Shown here one piece after another: positions 1 to 8,867 of a DNA stretch of 64,000 bases. Origin of the DNA: Bacteroidota bacterium. Its GTDB lineage: Bacteria > Bacteroidota > Bacteroidia > UBA8524. The notes under the pieces are model-generated. The model did no database searches. It saw only the letters and a list, made by a program, of their open reading frames with translations, and had not been told where the DNA came from. The DNA is taken from NCBI GenBank assembly GCA_008933805.1, contig WBUH01000013.1, forward strand, positions 78,967 through 142,966. Reading direction: 5' to 3'. The position numbers and the translations under genes are program-made. Position 1 is the first letter of the stretch. Every line of letters starts with the position of its first letter.

Positions 1-743
1 GTAATGGTGTTATACAACGGATGTATTACCAATTGATTGAAATGGCGCGGACGCAACAACGATTTTTTTGAAGCAATGAAAGTTTCCATGTGCCCAAAAT
101 CAAACCAATCTTGGGCTTGGATAGCTTTTAAAGGGTGTGCCGCATTGTAAGCAATCAATACGTTGCTTAATTCCCGAGAGCCTTGTTGTTTGGCTTGCTC
201 AACACAGTTTTTAAGTAATGTAGTATCTGTGAAGCTGTAATAACCACACAAGGCCGTGAACGACTCACCTTTAAAAACCTTTTTATCTGTTAACGAAACA
301 ATAGCATTATCCGCGTTTGTTTCAGCTATACACCAGTTTTCGCTATCAACAACTTGTGATGTATAAACAAAATCGTCGTAACGGTTATAATCGTCGTATA
401 TCAACGTATCACCCAATATTAAACGAGTGCCTTTGTTAGTATCCGTATACTGTATACCAGCCATTAACGAATCTATAATTGACTGAGGATTATCCACTTC
501 AGCAATTACAATATCCATCCGTTTGTGGTAATGGTTTTCTAATACCTCACGCAGTTTTTTGTTTTCAGCGCGAATAACCACGGTTACTTTTTCAATTTCC
601 TTGCGGATAAGATCGTCTAAAATCCAACTGATAACGGGTTTTCCGTTAATGGGGATTGTAGCGTTTGACTGATGACTGCCTATCGGCAGCCTTGTATAGT
701 CAATCTTACCGGCACACAGTATTATAGTATTGTTTATGCTCAA
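1..743 (-). CDS. Sugar nucleotidyltransferase-like protein, partial (runs off left edge)
   Basis: The minus-strand frame is open from 743 to the window edge (247 codons). The N-terminus has a nucleotidyltransferase-like glycine region (IILCAGK near residues 7-13), then a substrate-like segment (IPINGKPVISWILDDL), as in NTP-transferase enzymes that activate a sugar phosphate. Later residues include WFDFGHMETF and a basic KKSLLRPRHFN stretch, seen in some capsule-locus nucleotidyltransferases. The likely start is TTG at 743-741, whose last two bases share a TTGA with the TGA stop of the upstream glycosyltransferase, implying translational coupling. It is the last visible gene of the polysaccharide operon. 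The C-terminus is outside the window, so a fused kinase domain cannot be excluded and the nucleotide and sugar are unknown. Confidence 0.7.
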   Translation of the reverse strand, partial: MSINNTIILCAGKIDYTRLPIGSHQSNATIPINGKPVISWILDDLIRKEIEKVTVVIRAENKKLREVLENHYHKRMDIVIAEVDNPQSIIDSLMAGIQYTDTNKGTRLILGDTLIYDDYNRYDDFVYTSQVVDSENWCIAETNADNAIVSLTDKKVFKGESFTALCGYYSFTDTTLLKNCVEQAKQQGSRELSNVLIAYNAAHPLKAIQAQDWFDFGHMETFIASKKSLLRPRHFNQLVIHPLYNTI

Positions 744-1951
744 TTTGCTTGTAACAATTCTTTGTAAATTCCCTCAATCTTACCCATATTAATTATGGGG
801 TTAAATCTCTCAGCAGCGTATTGTTGACCATGCTTTCCAAACTCTGCCCGCTTTTCGGGATGGTTTATCAGGTCTTCTATTGAAGTGAGCAATTCTGTTT
901 GCTTCACAGGATTTGATATTACATAGCCGGCAAACCCATTTTTAAGTATAGTTGATTTTCCGCTATGCCCTTGCGTAACCACGGTTGATATGCCCAAGGC
1001 TTGCGCTTCTATTGGCTGGCGGCCCATCACACCATTGTGGTTAGCAACCACCAACACATCTAGCCCCGACATTATAGCCAAGGCGTCTTTTCTAAATCCT
1101 GTTACCAGTATTTTACCCTTCAAATTGTTGTTTGCAATAAACTGCTCAACATATTGCTTTGGGCTAAGCGGTGATGATTTACCATCATTTAAAGGGGTTT
1201 GGCCGCTTTCGGCTACCCTGCCCACCATTAAAAATTTCAACGGTTTTTCAGGGTATTTGTTCACCAATGCAGCTGCCATTTCCATGAAATCCCATGCCCC
1301 TTTTTTGGCACTTATATCAGCCACCATACCAACCACAATATCATTGTCAGCTATATTTAGCTCCTTGCGCTTGTCTCGTTTTTGCGCAATAGCCTCTGCA
1401 ATTTGTGACTGGGGAACGGTATTATTTATTATATGAAGGTTTTTAACCCCTTCATGTCCGTCGGTTTCATCTTCTGAGATGGCTATAACCGCATCGGCAA
1501 ATCTGCTAATAGCCGATGCACTTAGCCATTTATTAATTTTTGCAGCAGTTATGCAATAAGAACTGCGTGAGTGCTGCACAATGGGAATACCAGCACCTTT
1601 CATGCTGATACCCGCATTTATAGATGCTTTATCGTTAATATGGATAATAGCAGGATTAATCTTTTTTATAAAGGCTGCCAGTTGCTTATCAGGCAATAGG
1701 GCCTTTAGCTGTTTAAAGTTAGTAGGGCTATACCAATTGGGCCCCGGAAATGTCCAAAAACGTTTAAACGCATGTACAATAACCTCTATCCCTAATTCTT
1801 CGTACAACTGACGTGCTGGGCCTTCTTGCGCAAGCAATACTACAGGTTCAAAGCTATCACGGTTGATTGCTGAAAGAAAATGCCGTAAACTGATTGCCGA
1901 GCCGGTTATCAAGCCGTCTTGGTGTATGTATAGTACTTTTATTTTTGGCAT
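740..1951 (-). CDS. Glycosyltransferase family 4 (GT4-like)
   Basis: 403 aa, typical length for a GT-B glycosyltransferase. The N-terminal Rossmann half starts KIKVLYIHQDGLITGSAIS, with the glycine/serine-rich loop that opens GT4 donor-acceptor clefts. The C-terminal half carries VGMVADISAKKGAWDFMEMA, VGRVAESG and the EAQALGISTVVTQGHSG segment, equivalent to the EX7E sugar-nucleotide motif region. It should transfer a sugar to a growing lipid-linked glycan at the cytoplasmic membrane face. Its stop overlaps the TTG start of the next gene. Upstream, a 129-bp gap holds a palindromic repeat, the only sizeable spacer in this part of the operon. Donor and acceptor cannot be read from sequence. Confidence 0.85.
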   Translation of the reverse strand: MPKIKVLYIHQDGLITGSAISLRHFLSAINRDSFEPVVLLAQEGPARQLYEELGIEVIVHAFKRFWTFPGPNWYSPTNFKQLKALLPDKQLAAFIKKINPAIIHINDKASINAGISMKGAGIPIVQHSRSSYCITAAKINKWLSASAISRFADAVIAISEDETDGHEGVKNLHIINNTVPQSQIAEAIAQKRDKRKELNIADNDIVVGMVADISAKKGAWDFMEMAAALVNKYPEKPLKFLMVGRVAESGQTPLNDGKSSPLSPKQYVEQFIANNNLKGKILVTGFRKDALAIMSGLDVLVVANHNGVMGRQPIEAQALGISTVVTQGHSGKSTILKNGFAGYVISNPVKQTELLTSIEDLINHPEKRAEFGKHGQQYAAERFNPIINMGKIEGIYKELLQAN

Positions 1952-1960
1952 TTTTATATC

Positions 1961-2073
1961 CCCGTCATTGCGAGGTCTTCCGAAGCAATCTGTTTGTATA
2001 TCTCCTAAAAGATTGCTTCGCTGATAATCAATTTAACTTTTTTGAGTATTGTCAAACCCGCTCGCAATAACGG
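1961..2073. repeat. MITE-like nested palindromic intergenic element
   Basis: Outer arms CCGTCATTGCGAG (1962-1974) and CTCGCAATAACGG (2061-2073) are reverse complements with one mismatch. Inner arms CGAAGCAATCT (1981-1991) and AGATTGCTTCG (2010-2020) are perfect reverse complements. The element fills the gap between asnB-like and GT4 genes and could fold into a long nested hairpin in the operon transcript. Its CGTCATTGCGAG...GAAGCAATCT core resembles dispersed intergenic palindromes known from many bacterial genomes. Function is unknown. Confidence 0.8.
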
Positions 2074-2080
2074 TTTGCAA

Positions 2081-3976
2081 TTATACCTCAATCTTATTTT
2101 GCTCCATCCATGCTTGCAGCACTACTAAAGCCCAAGCCTTATTCCAAGGCATTTTACCGCTTTGCCAGTTATTCAGCAATGTTTGGGTTGCTTGCGGGGT
2201 AAATATTACACCCGATAATTTACTGATACCTTCGTTTACCCTATCGGCCAGCAAACCACGCATCCATTTTTCAAACGGCATTTTAAACCCGCGTTTGCTA
2301 CGCTTATCAAAGTTCGCCGGTAATTCACTTTCAAACGCGTCAAACAACAGTTTCTTTACTCCCCCTTCACGATAGCTAAGAGTTTGTTCGAATCCCTTGT
2401 TCAATGCTGCCATGTCTAAGTTGTGGTGTACTTTGTAGGCATCGGGTAAATTCCAAACATATTCTACCAACCTGTAATCTATTAACGGGAAACGCACTTC
2501 TAATGAGTGTGCCATTGCTACTGCATCGCTATCGCGCAACAGACGTGCCCCCATAAAGTAACGCAAATCCTGTTTTGCAACTTGTTGTAAACGGGTATAA
2601 CCGTTTTGCAAAGGGTATTGTTCAACTGTTTCTTCAAGCAATCCGCTGTGTGAAACGCTACCCAATGATGCTCGCAAGCTGCTTTGCAAAAACTCTTCGC
2701 TATACAGGCGGTGAATGTTTTTATAGTATTGTTGGGTTGATGAATAATCAATAAAACGACCCTTTACTTTCTTTCCGATGCTGCCCATTGCAGCTACAGC
2801 CCCTCCAAACGGAGCTAACAAACCACCAATGATATTAGCACTTTGCGGGCTTTTGTGAAACTTGTGTTGCCAGCTATAACCGATAAACAGCTCATCGCCG
2901 CCAAGACCCGAAAGGGCTACGGTTACATTCTTTTTTGTGGCTTTTGATACCAAATAGGTATTTAATCCATCTACCGAAGGCTGGTCTATACCAAATATAA
3001 AATGGTCGAACGCATCGGTTACTTCCCTATCTCCAACAATTACTTTGTGATGGTTGGTACCAAAGTGTTTGGCACTTTCTTCAGCATCGGTGGTTTCGTC
3101 CAAATCATCGGCCTCAAAACCTACCGAAAAAGTATCTATTCTGGGAGTGCCAAGAGCCTTCATTGCTCCTACCACTACACTCGAGTCTAACCCTCCGCTT
3201 AAAAACACCCCTAACGGCACATCACTTACCAATTCTTCATCAACTGCATCCAGCACCATTTGGCGCACGCTTTTTACAGCATCGTTGTATGAATTAGCAG
3301 CAACGGGGTTCTTTTCAATATCCCAATAGGGACGTATCACGGGTGCACTCCCTACTTTCCAGGTAAGGCTGTGCCCGGGTTTCAGCATTTGTACATTCTC
3401 AACAGCGGTGTAAGGCGGAGCTATGTATCCTTTTTGAAGATACAGCGATAGTCCCTGTTTGCTTAGTTTACGTGGCACTAAACCACTTGCCAGCATCCCC
3501 TTCATTTCTGAACAAAACACCAATACTCCGTTGTTGTATGAAAACAACAAAGGTTTAATTCCCAAATGGTCGCGCGCTATAAACAGTTGATTTTCTTGCT
3601 TATCCCACACAGCAAATGCAAACATACCGCGAAGGTATTTCACGCACTGTTCTTTGTATTTTATGTAGAGGTGAAGAATTACTTCTGTATCTGAACGGGA
3701 TATAAAACTAACCCCTTCGGCTTCGAGTTTTTTACGCTCTTCGGCAAAACTGTAGGTTTCGCCATTATAAACCATCACATAACGTCCGTCGGGCGAAAAC
3801 ATAGGCTGATGGCCGGCTGCGCTCAAATCTATTATAGATAGGCGAGCCATGCCCAAATGCACATTGCCCCCATCCCAAGTACCGTTATCATCAGGCCCCC
3901 TATGGTGCATGGCTTTCACCATTGCTTGTAAGGCAACATGGTTTTCAGCGCCTGCTATTCCTGCTATTCCGCACAT
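2081..3976 (-). CDS. asnB: Asparagine synthase-type glutamine amidotransferase
   Basis: 631 aa. MCGIAGIAG at the start places the catalytic Cys at residue 2 after Met removal, the class II glutaminase nucleophile. The N-terminal glutaminase domain continues with HHRGPDD and GHQPMFSPDGRYVMVYNGE. The C-terminal synthetase domain has the ATP pyrophosphatase loop VFLSGGLDSSVV near residue 262 and LSGLGGDELFIGY. The family converts Asp or another carboxylate to an amide using glutamine and ATP. Its ATG follows directly after the stop of the hexapeptide acyltransferase. In polysaccharide loci such paralogues often amidate uronic or other sugar acids, and a nucleotide-sugar dehydrogenase lies upstream in this operon. 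Amidation of a glycan carboxylate is therefore my preferred inference over plain asparagine synthesis. Confidence 0.85.
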   Translation of the reverse strand: MCGIAGIAGAENHVALQAMVKAMHHRGPDDNGTWDGGNVHLGMARLSIIDLSAAGHQPMFSPDGRYVMVYNGETYSFAEERKKLEAEGVSFISRSDTEVILHLYIKYKEQCVKYLRGMFAFAVWDKQENQLFIARDHLGIKPLLFSYNNGVLVFCSEMKGMLASGLVPRKLSKQGLSLYLQKGYIAPPYTAVENVQMLKPGHSLTWKVGSAPVIRPYWDIEKNPVAANSYNDAVKSVRQMVLDAVDEELVSDVPLGVFLSGGLDSSVVVGAMKALGTPRIDTFSVGFEADDLDETTDAEESAKHFGTNHHKVIVGDREVTDAFDHFIFGIDQPSVDGLNTYLVSKATKKNVTVALSGLGGDELFIGYSWQHKFHKSPQSANIIGGLLAPFGGAVAAMGSIGKKVKGRFIDYSSTQQYYKNIHRLYSEEFLQSSLRASLGSVSHSGLLEETVEQYPLQNGYTRLQQVAKQDLRYFMGARLLRDSDAVAMAHSLEVRFPLIDYRLVEYVWNLPDAYKVHHNLDMAALNKGFEQTLSYREGGVKKLLFDAFESELPANFDKRSKRGFKMPFEKWMRGLLADRVNEGISKLSGVIFTPQATQTLLNNWQSGKMPWNKAWALVVLQAWMEQNKIEV

Positions 3977-4546
3977 TTATTGTTGGGTAGTTTCTTCAGC
4001 TTCTAATTTTTTCATTTTACGGCAAGGCACACCTAAATACAGGGCATCTGAATCCAATTTACCTGATACAAGGCTTAATGCACCCACAACTGTATTAGGG
4101 CCCATTGAACTGCCTTTAAGCACTACGGCATTATTTGCAATCCAACAACCATCGCCGATAAACACAGGGTCTACCGAAAAATCACGACGCATTACTTTAT
4201 TCCCCACAATGGTATGGTCGTTATCATACACTTTCACGTTTTCGCCTAGCATTACACCATCGCCCAAGGTTATCCCTTTGTGGGCAATTAATGTAGTAAA
4301 ACGGTTCATTACGCAGTGTTTTCCAAGCGATATGGTTGCATTATCACGGGCTTGTATCAGCACATCGCCCATCAAAGTAAGATTGCCTTTTATAATCAAA
4401 CGGCTGCCCTTACCTAATTTAAACTCGCATCGTTTATCAAGGTAAAACTTACCTTCAATGCTTATTTTAGGGTAATGCTTTAATACGATGTAATATTTCA
4501 CCGCATACAACCACAATGCCTTTATGTAGCCTAGTATCTTTTTCAT
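3977..4546 (-). CDS. Hexapeptide-repeat (LbH) acyltransferase
   Basis: 189 aa. A short hydrophobic/basic N-terminus (KKILGYIKALWLYAVKYYIVL) may touch the membrane. It is followed by left-handed beta-helix hexapeptide repeats from about residue 50 to 165, for example GDGVMLGENVKVYDNDHTI and GDGCWIANNAVVLKGSS, with the catalytic-type His in the DNDHTI turn. The ending GVPCRKMKKL is typical of WbbJ/WcaF-like O-acetyltransferases. It sits between an acyl carrier protein gene (8 bp away) and asnB. That neighbourhood suggests it may take its acyl group from the adjacent ACP rather than acetyl-CoA, but this is inference. The acceptor is probably a sugar of the surface glycan. Confidence 0.85.
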   Translation of the reverse strand: MKKILGYIKALWLYAVKYYIVLKHYPKISIEGKFYLDKRCEFKLGKGSRLIIKGNLTLMGDVLIQARDNATISLGKHCVMNRFTTLIAHKGITLGDGVMLGENVKVYDNDHTIVGNKVMRRDFSVDPVFIGDGCWIANNAVVLKGSSMGPNTVVGALSLVSGKLDSDALYLGVPCRKMKKLEAEETTQQ

Positions 4547-4553
4547 GCAGTGA

Positions 4554-4781
4554 TTATGCTTGCGCCTCTTGCAAGGTTAGCAACACCAGTTTATAACTTT
4601 GCATATCAGCAATCTGGTCGTCGGTAAGTTGTACACCAAATTCCTCTTCCAAAGCTACAACAAGGCTCATGTGCCTTATCGAGTCCCAGTTTTCAATTGT
4701 ATCCTGGCTGCTGGTTTCGTTAATTGTAGTAGGGTCAACTTCAAATACTGCACCCATTATTTCTTTTACGCGATCTTCCAT
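4554..4781 (-). CDS. Stand-alone acyl carrier protein
   Basis: 75 aa acidic helical protein of ACP size. The phosphopantetheine attachment site is Ser34 in NWDSIRHMSLVVALEEEF, a DS(I/L)xxM variant. It differs from a primary-metabolism AcpP, which normally has a DSLDTVELVM-type motif, so this looks like a dedicated carrier. It lies between a GT-B glycosyltransferase and an LbH acyltransferase, downstream of an FkbH-like gene. FkbH proteins are known to load glycerate-derived units on partner ACPs, which makes this ACP the likely acceptor. The group would then be passed to a sugar. Confidence 0.9.
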   Translation of the reverse strand: MEDRVKEIMGAVFEVDPTTINETSSQDTIENWDSIRHMSLVVALEEEFGVQLTDDQIADMQSYKLVLLTLQEAQA

Positions 4782-4793
4782 TTTATATACTTC

Positions 4794-6215
4794 TTAGTTA
4801 AGAGATGGTTCTATTAATTGTGCGCAACGTTGAGCTGCTTGTCCGTCGGTAGGACCATAAAATTGTTTGGCATACAGTTCCGCTTTTCGGCTTGATGCAT
4901 CAAAAGCATCAAAGTTCTGTAGAACTGCCTGTTCAATCACTGTATTCAGCTCTGCTTTGTCCGATATAAGTTTTACTGCACCTTCCTTCACAAACGAAAG
5001 TTCTTTGTAATCACCCGTAAGGTCTAAACTGATTACCGGTTTGCGACAAAGCATAGCCTCGATGGCTACGGTTGATGCACCCGTCAGCATAATGTCTGCA
5101 AACAATGCCCAATCAAAAATATCGTTGCTTTGAGAGTGAGGCAGTTTGAAATGAACATTGGTAAGGTTTTTACCTTCCATTTCAGCAGTATAGTAACTAC
5201 GGTTATCTTTTGGATGTAGCTTGAAATAAAACTCTACGCTTCCGCTATGGTTTTTTGCTACCTCCATCACTGCTTCAATGCTCTTTTTGTGATGATTTTC
5301 AGTAGTTAAGTGCCCCGGCCCTGAAAACGCCACTAAAACTTTTAGTTTACCCTGCGCCTTACTTCCCGCAGTATGAAGTTTTTTCATCAGTTCATCAAGG
5401 TAAGGGGCTCCGGTAATTTTAATATCAGCTTTGGTCCCTGAATCTTTCAGTACTTGTTTAGAAACTTCACCATATACAAATATTGTCTTGCTAATATGTG
5501 TACCGAATATTCCATCAACCTTTGCCATGGCTCCATGTTGTATCATAAACGTAGGGATGGATTTTGCATTAAGAACATCCGTAAGTGTACGTCCTTCGGT
5601 AGGAATATCGTAGCCGATTAGGGCTGCTTTGGGGTTTACGTTTGTAATTACTTTTTCGTAGTCAGCCTGAAGTTGACGGGTGTAAGTAACATACTCCCTA
5701 AATGCTTTTGAAATCGTATCGATATCTTCTGCAGTAATTATAGCAAGGTTTGTATTTGCTATAATGCTTGAGACAACCGCCTCAAATTCTTTTACTTGTT
5801 TCTCTGCTATTATACCCCGTTTGGGCAGTACTACTTGTATTTTGTTGTATCCTTCTAAAGCAGGATTTGCCAACAACTGCTGCTTATTTGAGATGTAAGT
5901 AACGCGGTACTTCTTTTCCTTTAATAGTGAGGTAACAGGTAACGCTTGGGGTAGATGGTTGCTTTCAGCAACCCACACCAGCAAATCAGTTGCGGGATAA
6001 TCTTTTCTTAGGGATTGCTTCCGCTTAAACTCCTGCAAAATACCGGCTGCCTGTTGTTTTAATCCCTTAGCATTAGCTTTTTGTGTATGGCTGCTTTTGA
6101 TTAGGTGCAGGTAATAATGCACTATCATTTGCCCAAAAGTGCGACTATATTCAGTAGGCAAGTTTGCCTGTATAGTGCGCAAATCATTAAAATATTGTCC
6201 CTTGTCTGTACTCAT
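4794..6215 (-). CDS. GT-B polysaccharide glycosyltransferase with HP motif (candidate nonulosonic-acid transferase)
   Basis: 473 aa. The N-terminal ~100 residues are helical and basic. The central part has TFMIQHGAMAKVDGIFG and the C-terminal part EFYFKLHPKD, then TGASTVAIEAMLCRKPVIS. This order (QHG, KxHP, ST-AIEA) is shared by capsule-type GT-B enzymes and by bacterial sialyltransferase-like and Kdo transferase families, in which HP contacts the CMP donor. As the operon makes CMP-activated nonulosonic acids, a role as a Pse or Neu transferase is plausible. CDP-glycerol-type transferases share parts of this pattern and remain an alternative. The start overlaps the FkbH stop by one base. Confidence 0.65.
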   Translation of the reverse strand: MSTDKGQYFNDLRTIQANLPTEYSRTFGQMIVHYYLHLIKSSHTQKANAKGLKQQAAGILQEFKRKQSLRKDYPATDLLVWVAESNHLPQALPVTSLLKEKKYRVTYISNKQQLLANPALEGYNKIQVVLPKRGIIAEKQVKEFEAVVSSIIANTNLAIITAEDIDTISKAFREYVTYTRQLQADYEKVITNVNPKAALIGYDIPTEGRTLTDVLNAKSIPTFMIQHGAMAKVDGIFGTHISKTIFVYGEVSKQVLKDSGTKADIKITGAPYLDELMKKLHTAGSKAQGKLKVLVAFSGPGHLTTENHHKKSIEAVMEVAKNHSGSVEFYFKLHPKDNRSYYTAEMEGKNLTNVHFKLPHSQSNDIFDWALFADIMLTGASTVAIEAMLCRKPVISLDLTGDYKELSFVKEGAVKLISDKAELNTVIEQAVLQNFDAFDASSRKAELYAKQFYGPTDGQAAQRCAQLIEPSLN

Positions 6216-7969
6216 CAGGCGTTAACGCCGCTTTCAGCTAATTGTATGGTTATAAAATCAGGGTAAACAGCCTGCCAGTTGTTAAGTGCAAGACTATAGT
6301 GCTTTTCACTGTCGTTTTGTTGCAGCACTTCAAAGCCGTTGTTATCATAAAACGGTTCTACCTGTGCATTCTTAGCTGTTTTACTGTATTTGGCGGTTAC
6401 TTTTTCAACACCGCTTTTCTTTAAATCTTCAATAATGTAGGATAGGAAACTAGACTCAATCTTGCGACCCAATACACGACAACTCATCAAAAAGCTGTCA
6501 AATTCGGCTTCGGTACCGATGGTTTTGGCGATACTTAACCCTGTGATGCCATACGACCCGAATTTATCGCTCACTTCAAATACGTACACTCCGTAATCAG
6601 GCGACTCAATAAACTGTTTGATGTCGTTCTCAGTATAGCGTTGGGTAGTGAGGTTAAACTGATTGGTTTTTTGGGTCATTTGAGCAGTGCGGGGTATCAG
6701 GCTGCTATCGTCTTTAAATATCTTGATAACGATACCCAACGAGCTTAAATACTCTTCAAGGTTACCAAAGCTGTCTTTCTGAGACTCGCGTTGTTGTTCC
6801 TGCTTATACATCTTAATGCGCTCCAAATCTTCTTTGGTTTGCGAGTGATGATAAAACAAACGGCTCACCTCTTTTATCATCGCAGGATATTCATGCGCGG
6901 CTTTAGGCACCTGAAAAGTAAGTACTTCGGGCAACTGCTCACGGATAAAGTTTACCTCAAAGTTTGAGTCGTCAATAAACACCAAGCTATCAATGCCAAT
7001 GTTCAAATCGGCAGCAATTTGACGCAGGTTGCTAACTTTATCTTGCCAGTTTACTTTCTTTATTACAATATGCTCATCGCGCAGGTACATATCAGAATGC
7101 TTTTCTAACACCTCGTCTACGTCGGCAGCATTGTTTTTACTATTCAGCCCTATTATTATGCCCTTCTTACTCAATTCAACAGCCATACGTTGCACCAAAT
7201 GAAAAGGTTTACCCTTTCCATCCTCAGCCATTTGTATGCCTTCAAATCCATCTTCACCCAAAATACCACCCCAAAGAGTGTTATCACAGTCAAAAATCAA
7301 TGCTTTTTTGGCCTTGCCCATTACTGAGCGCAGCACGGGCAGTATCTCTTCAACATATCCTTGAAAAAATGCCAATGTATGTAAGCTTTTGCTGCTGTTA
7401 AACATCCGCATATCTATGCAGGTTTCCAGTGAGTAGCGTTCGTACACACGTTTCACATCCACCAAAAATACATTGTCGGGCTTTTGCTGCTCAAGGTATT
7501 GGTTCAATACCTCCTCGGCAATGCGCAAGTTGCTTTTGCGTACATCATGTTCAGCAAAGGGTGTAGCACAAAATGTATTCACGAATACTATTGATGATGA
7601 TGCCAAACTACCAAACACTAAATTGATATCGTTTTTAACTTTATCAATCAATTGTTGCAGTTGGGTATTATCCATTTCATCGGCTTTGTAATATAGGCCG
7701 GGCATATAGTTTGCCAGTTCCCAAAATACAATTTTGGCCTTCTTATCATCGGCCATTACCATACTGTCCTGCACAATGGTATCGTAGTCGTGTACCTGCA
7801 CATCGGGGTTCACCCCCATCATCCGCACGTTATATTCCAACACATCTTTCAGCATATTTACTGTGATGTTGTTGAGTATATGAAAGCCAACGGCAGGTTT
7901 ACCCGCCAATTCGTCCTTCAAGCGTTTGTTTTCCTTTAATAAGTCGGTATATTTTATAAGCGTTTTCAT
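6215..7969 (-). CDS. FkbH-like HAD-IIIC glyceryl-ACP loading protein with GNAT-like C-terminus
   Basis: 584 aa, the usual length of the FkbH family. The N-terminal ~200 residues resemble the SGNH-like part of FkbH proteins. A HAD domain follows near residues 220-380 with motif I KALIFDCDNTLWGGI (DxDxT), GLNSKNNAADV and VFIDDSNFEVNFI. The C-terminal ~200 residues form a GNAT-like domain with TQRYTENDIKQF and FGSYGITGLS. Characterised FkbH proteins use 1,3-bisphosphoglycerate to form glyceryl-S-ACP for polyketide pathways. Here there is no polyketide synthase. The partner genes are an ACP, an LbH acyltransferase and glycosyltransferases, so I infer a glyceryl or derived acyl decoration on a surface sugar. 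Confidence 0.88.
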   Translation of the reverse strand: MKTLIKYTDLLKENKRLKDELAGKPAVGFHILNNITVNMLKDVLEYNVRMMGVNPDVQVHDYDTIVQDSMVMADDKKAKIVFWELANYMPGLYYKADEMDNTQLQQLIDKVKNDINLVFGSLASSSIVFVNTFCATPFAEHDVRKSNLRIAEEVLNQYLEQQKPDNVFLVDVKRVYERYSLETCIDMRMFNSSKSLHTLAFFQGYVEEILPVLRSVMGKAKKALIFDCDNTLWGGILGEDGFEGIQMAEDGKGKPFHLVQRMAVELSKKGIIIGLNSKNNAADVDEVLEKHSDMYLRDEHIVIKKVNWQDKVSNLRQIAADLNIGIDSLVFIDDSNFEVNFIREQLPEVLTFQVPKAAHEYPAMIKEVSRLFYHHSQTKEDLERIKMYKQEQQRESQKDSFGNLEEYLSSLGIVIKIFKDDSSLIPRTAQMTQKTNQFNLTTQRYTENDIKQFIESPDYGVYVFEVSDKFGSYGITGLSIAKTIGTEAEFDSFLMSCRVLGRKIESSFLSYIIEDLKKSGVEKVTAKYSKTAKNAQVEPFYDNNGFEVLQQNDSEKHYSLALNNWQAVYPDFITIQLAESGVNA

Positions 7970-7971
7970 AC

Positions 7972-8064
7972 TTATAGCATGGTTTGACCACCCCTTACAC
8001 GAATGGTCTCACCGGTAATGTAATTTCGCGCTTGCAAAACTATGCAAGCCAATGTGAGAGCGTA
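7972..8064 (-). pseudogene. C-terminal relic of a second FabG-like SDR
   Basis: In the 117-bp gap between the methyltransferase and FkbH genes, the minus strand encodes a 30-residue open fragment ending NYITGETIRVRGGQTML and a stop. It is bounded upstream by an in-frame TAA at 8065-8067. The intact MaoC-SDR fusion at 8868-10061 ends DYMTGETIRVNGGQTML, so the last 16 residues match at nearly all positions. No start codon or Rossmann fold precedes the fragment. It is best read as the tail of a deleted SDR gene that once stood just upstream of fkbH. Confidence 0.85.
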
Positions 8065-8086
8065 TTAAATGATTATGAGCAATGCA

Positions 8087-8809
8087 TTAAGCATCTTGTC
8101 TCTTAAACGCTTCAAGCACTATCAGCTGGAAAGGCTCCTGCCTGTTGTAGTAAGTACGTGTAAGCAACTCAAGGTAAGTCACTTCAAAACCGTGTTGGTT
8201 AAACATTTCGGTGATATGCTCAGGGGTTTCAAAACGTAACGGGAAGAAATTTCCGTAATACGGTGAGTTTTCACGATGAATACCGTCGAGAGTATACTCA
8301 TCAATTTTTACTGACGGTGCGTGATTTATAAACGCCTCTGAACCGGTCGAAAAAGTATTGCAAAACATTTTTGCACCCGGTTTAAGTACACGGTTTGCTT
8401 CGGTTAAGAATTTATCAAAGTCTTTCACATCCAAGCATACGCTTGAAAGCACGTCAAGCAAAACATCAAAAACCTTATCGCCATAAGGCAATTCGGTCAT
8501 ACTTGCTGCTTTCAATTCGCCATCCGTACCCCAACGCTCAAACATCTTCTTTCCCCATTCTAATGACGCAGCAGAAATATCGATGCCGTAGATATCAAAA
8601 TTTTCTTTGCCTAATGGCCACAAATTGCTACAAACGCCACACCCTACTTCAAGTATTTTAATGTTTTTACGCTCATCAAAAGGCATTTTGAAGTAATTGC
8701 GTCCCATAAAGCGCATTAACTCTTCGTTTGGGAACATACGACCGGCAGCATAACCTGCTCCCGAATATTCTCTATCGTAGTATTTTTTTACATCTTCTTG
8801 CGTTGACAT
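8087..8809 (-). CDS. Class I SAM-dependent methyltransferase
   Basis: 240 aa. SAM-binding motif I is ILEVGCGVCSNLWPLG near residue 55, followed by the acidic residue ending strand 2 in IYGIDISAAS. The post-motif region has FDVLLDVLSSVCLDV and FLTEANRVLKPGAKMFCNTF, typical of small-molecule methyltransferases of the Methyltransf_11/25 type. It lies between the MaoC-SDR gene and the SDR relic and is part of the acyl-tailoring block. A substrate such as a sugar hydroxyl or an ACP-bound glyceryl group is possible but not shown by the sequence. Confidence 0.85.
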   Translation of the reverse strand: MSTQEDVKKYYDREYSGAGYAAGRMFPNEELMRFMGRNYFKMPFDERKNIKILEVGCGVCSNLWPLGKENFDIYGIDISAASLEWGKKMFERWGTDGELKAASMTELPYGDKVFDVLLDVLSSVCLDVKDFDKFLTEANRVLKPGAKMFCNTFSTGSEAFINHAPSVKIDEYTLDGIHRENSPYYGNFFPLRFETPEHITEMFNQHGFEVTYLELLTRTYYNRQEPFQLIVLEAFKRQDA

Positions 8810-8867
8810 AGGTATAGTTTTTAGTAGTTAGTTGTTTTGTATTCTCAAATCTGGCTATACTATTATC

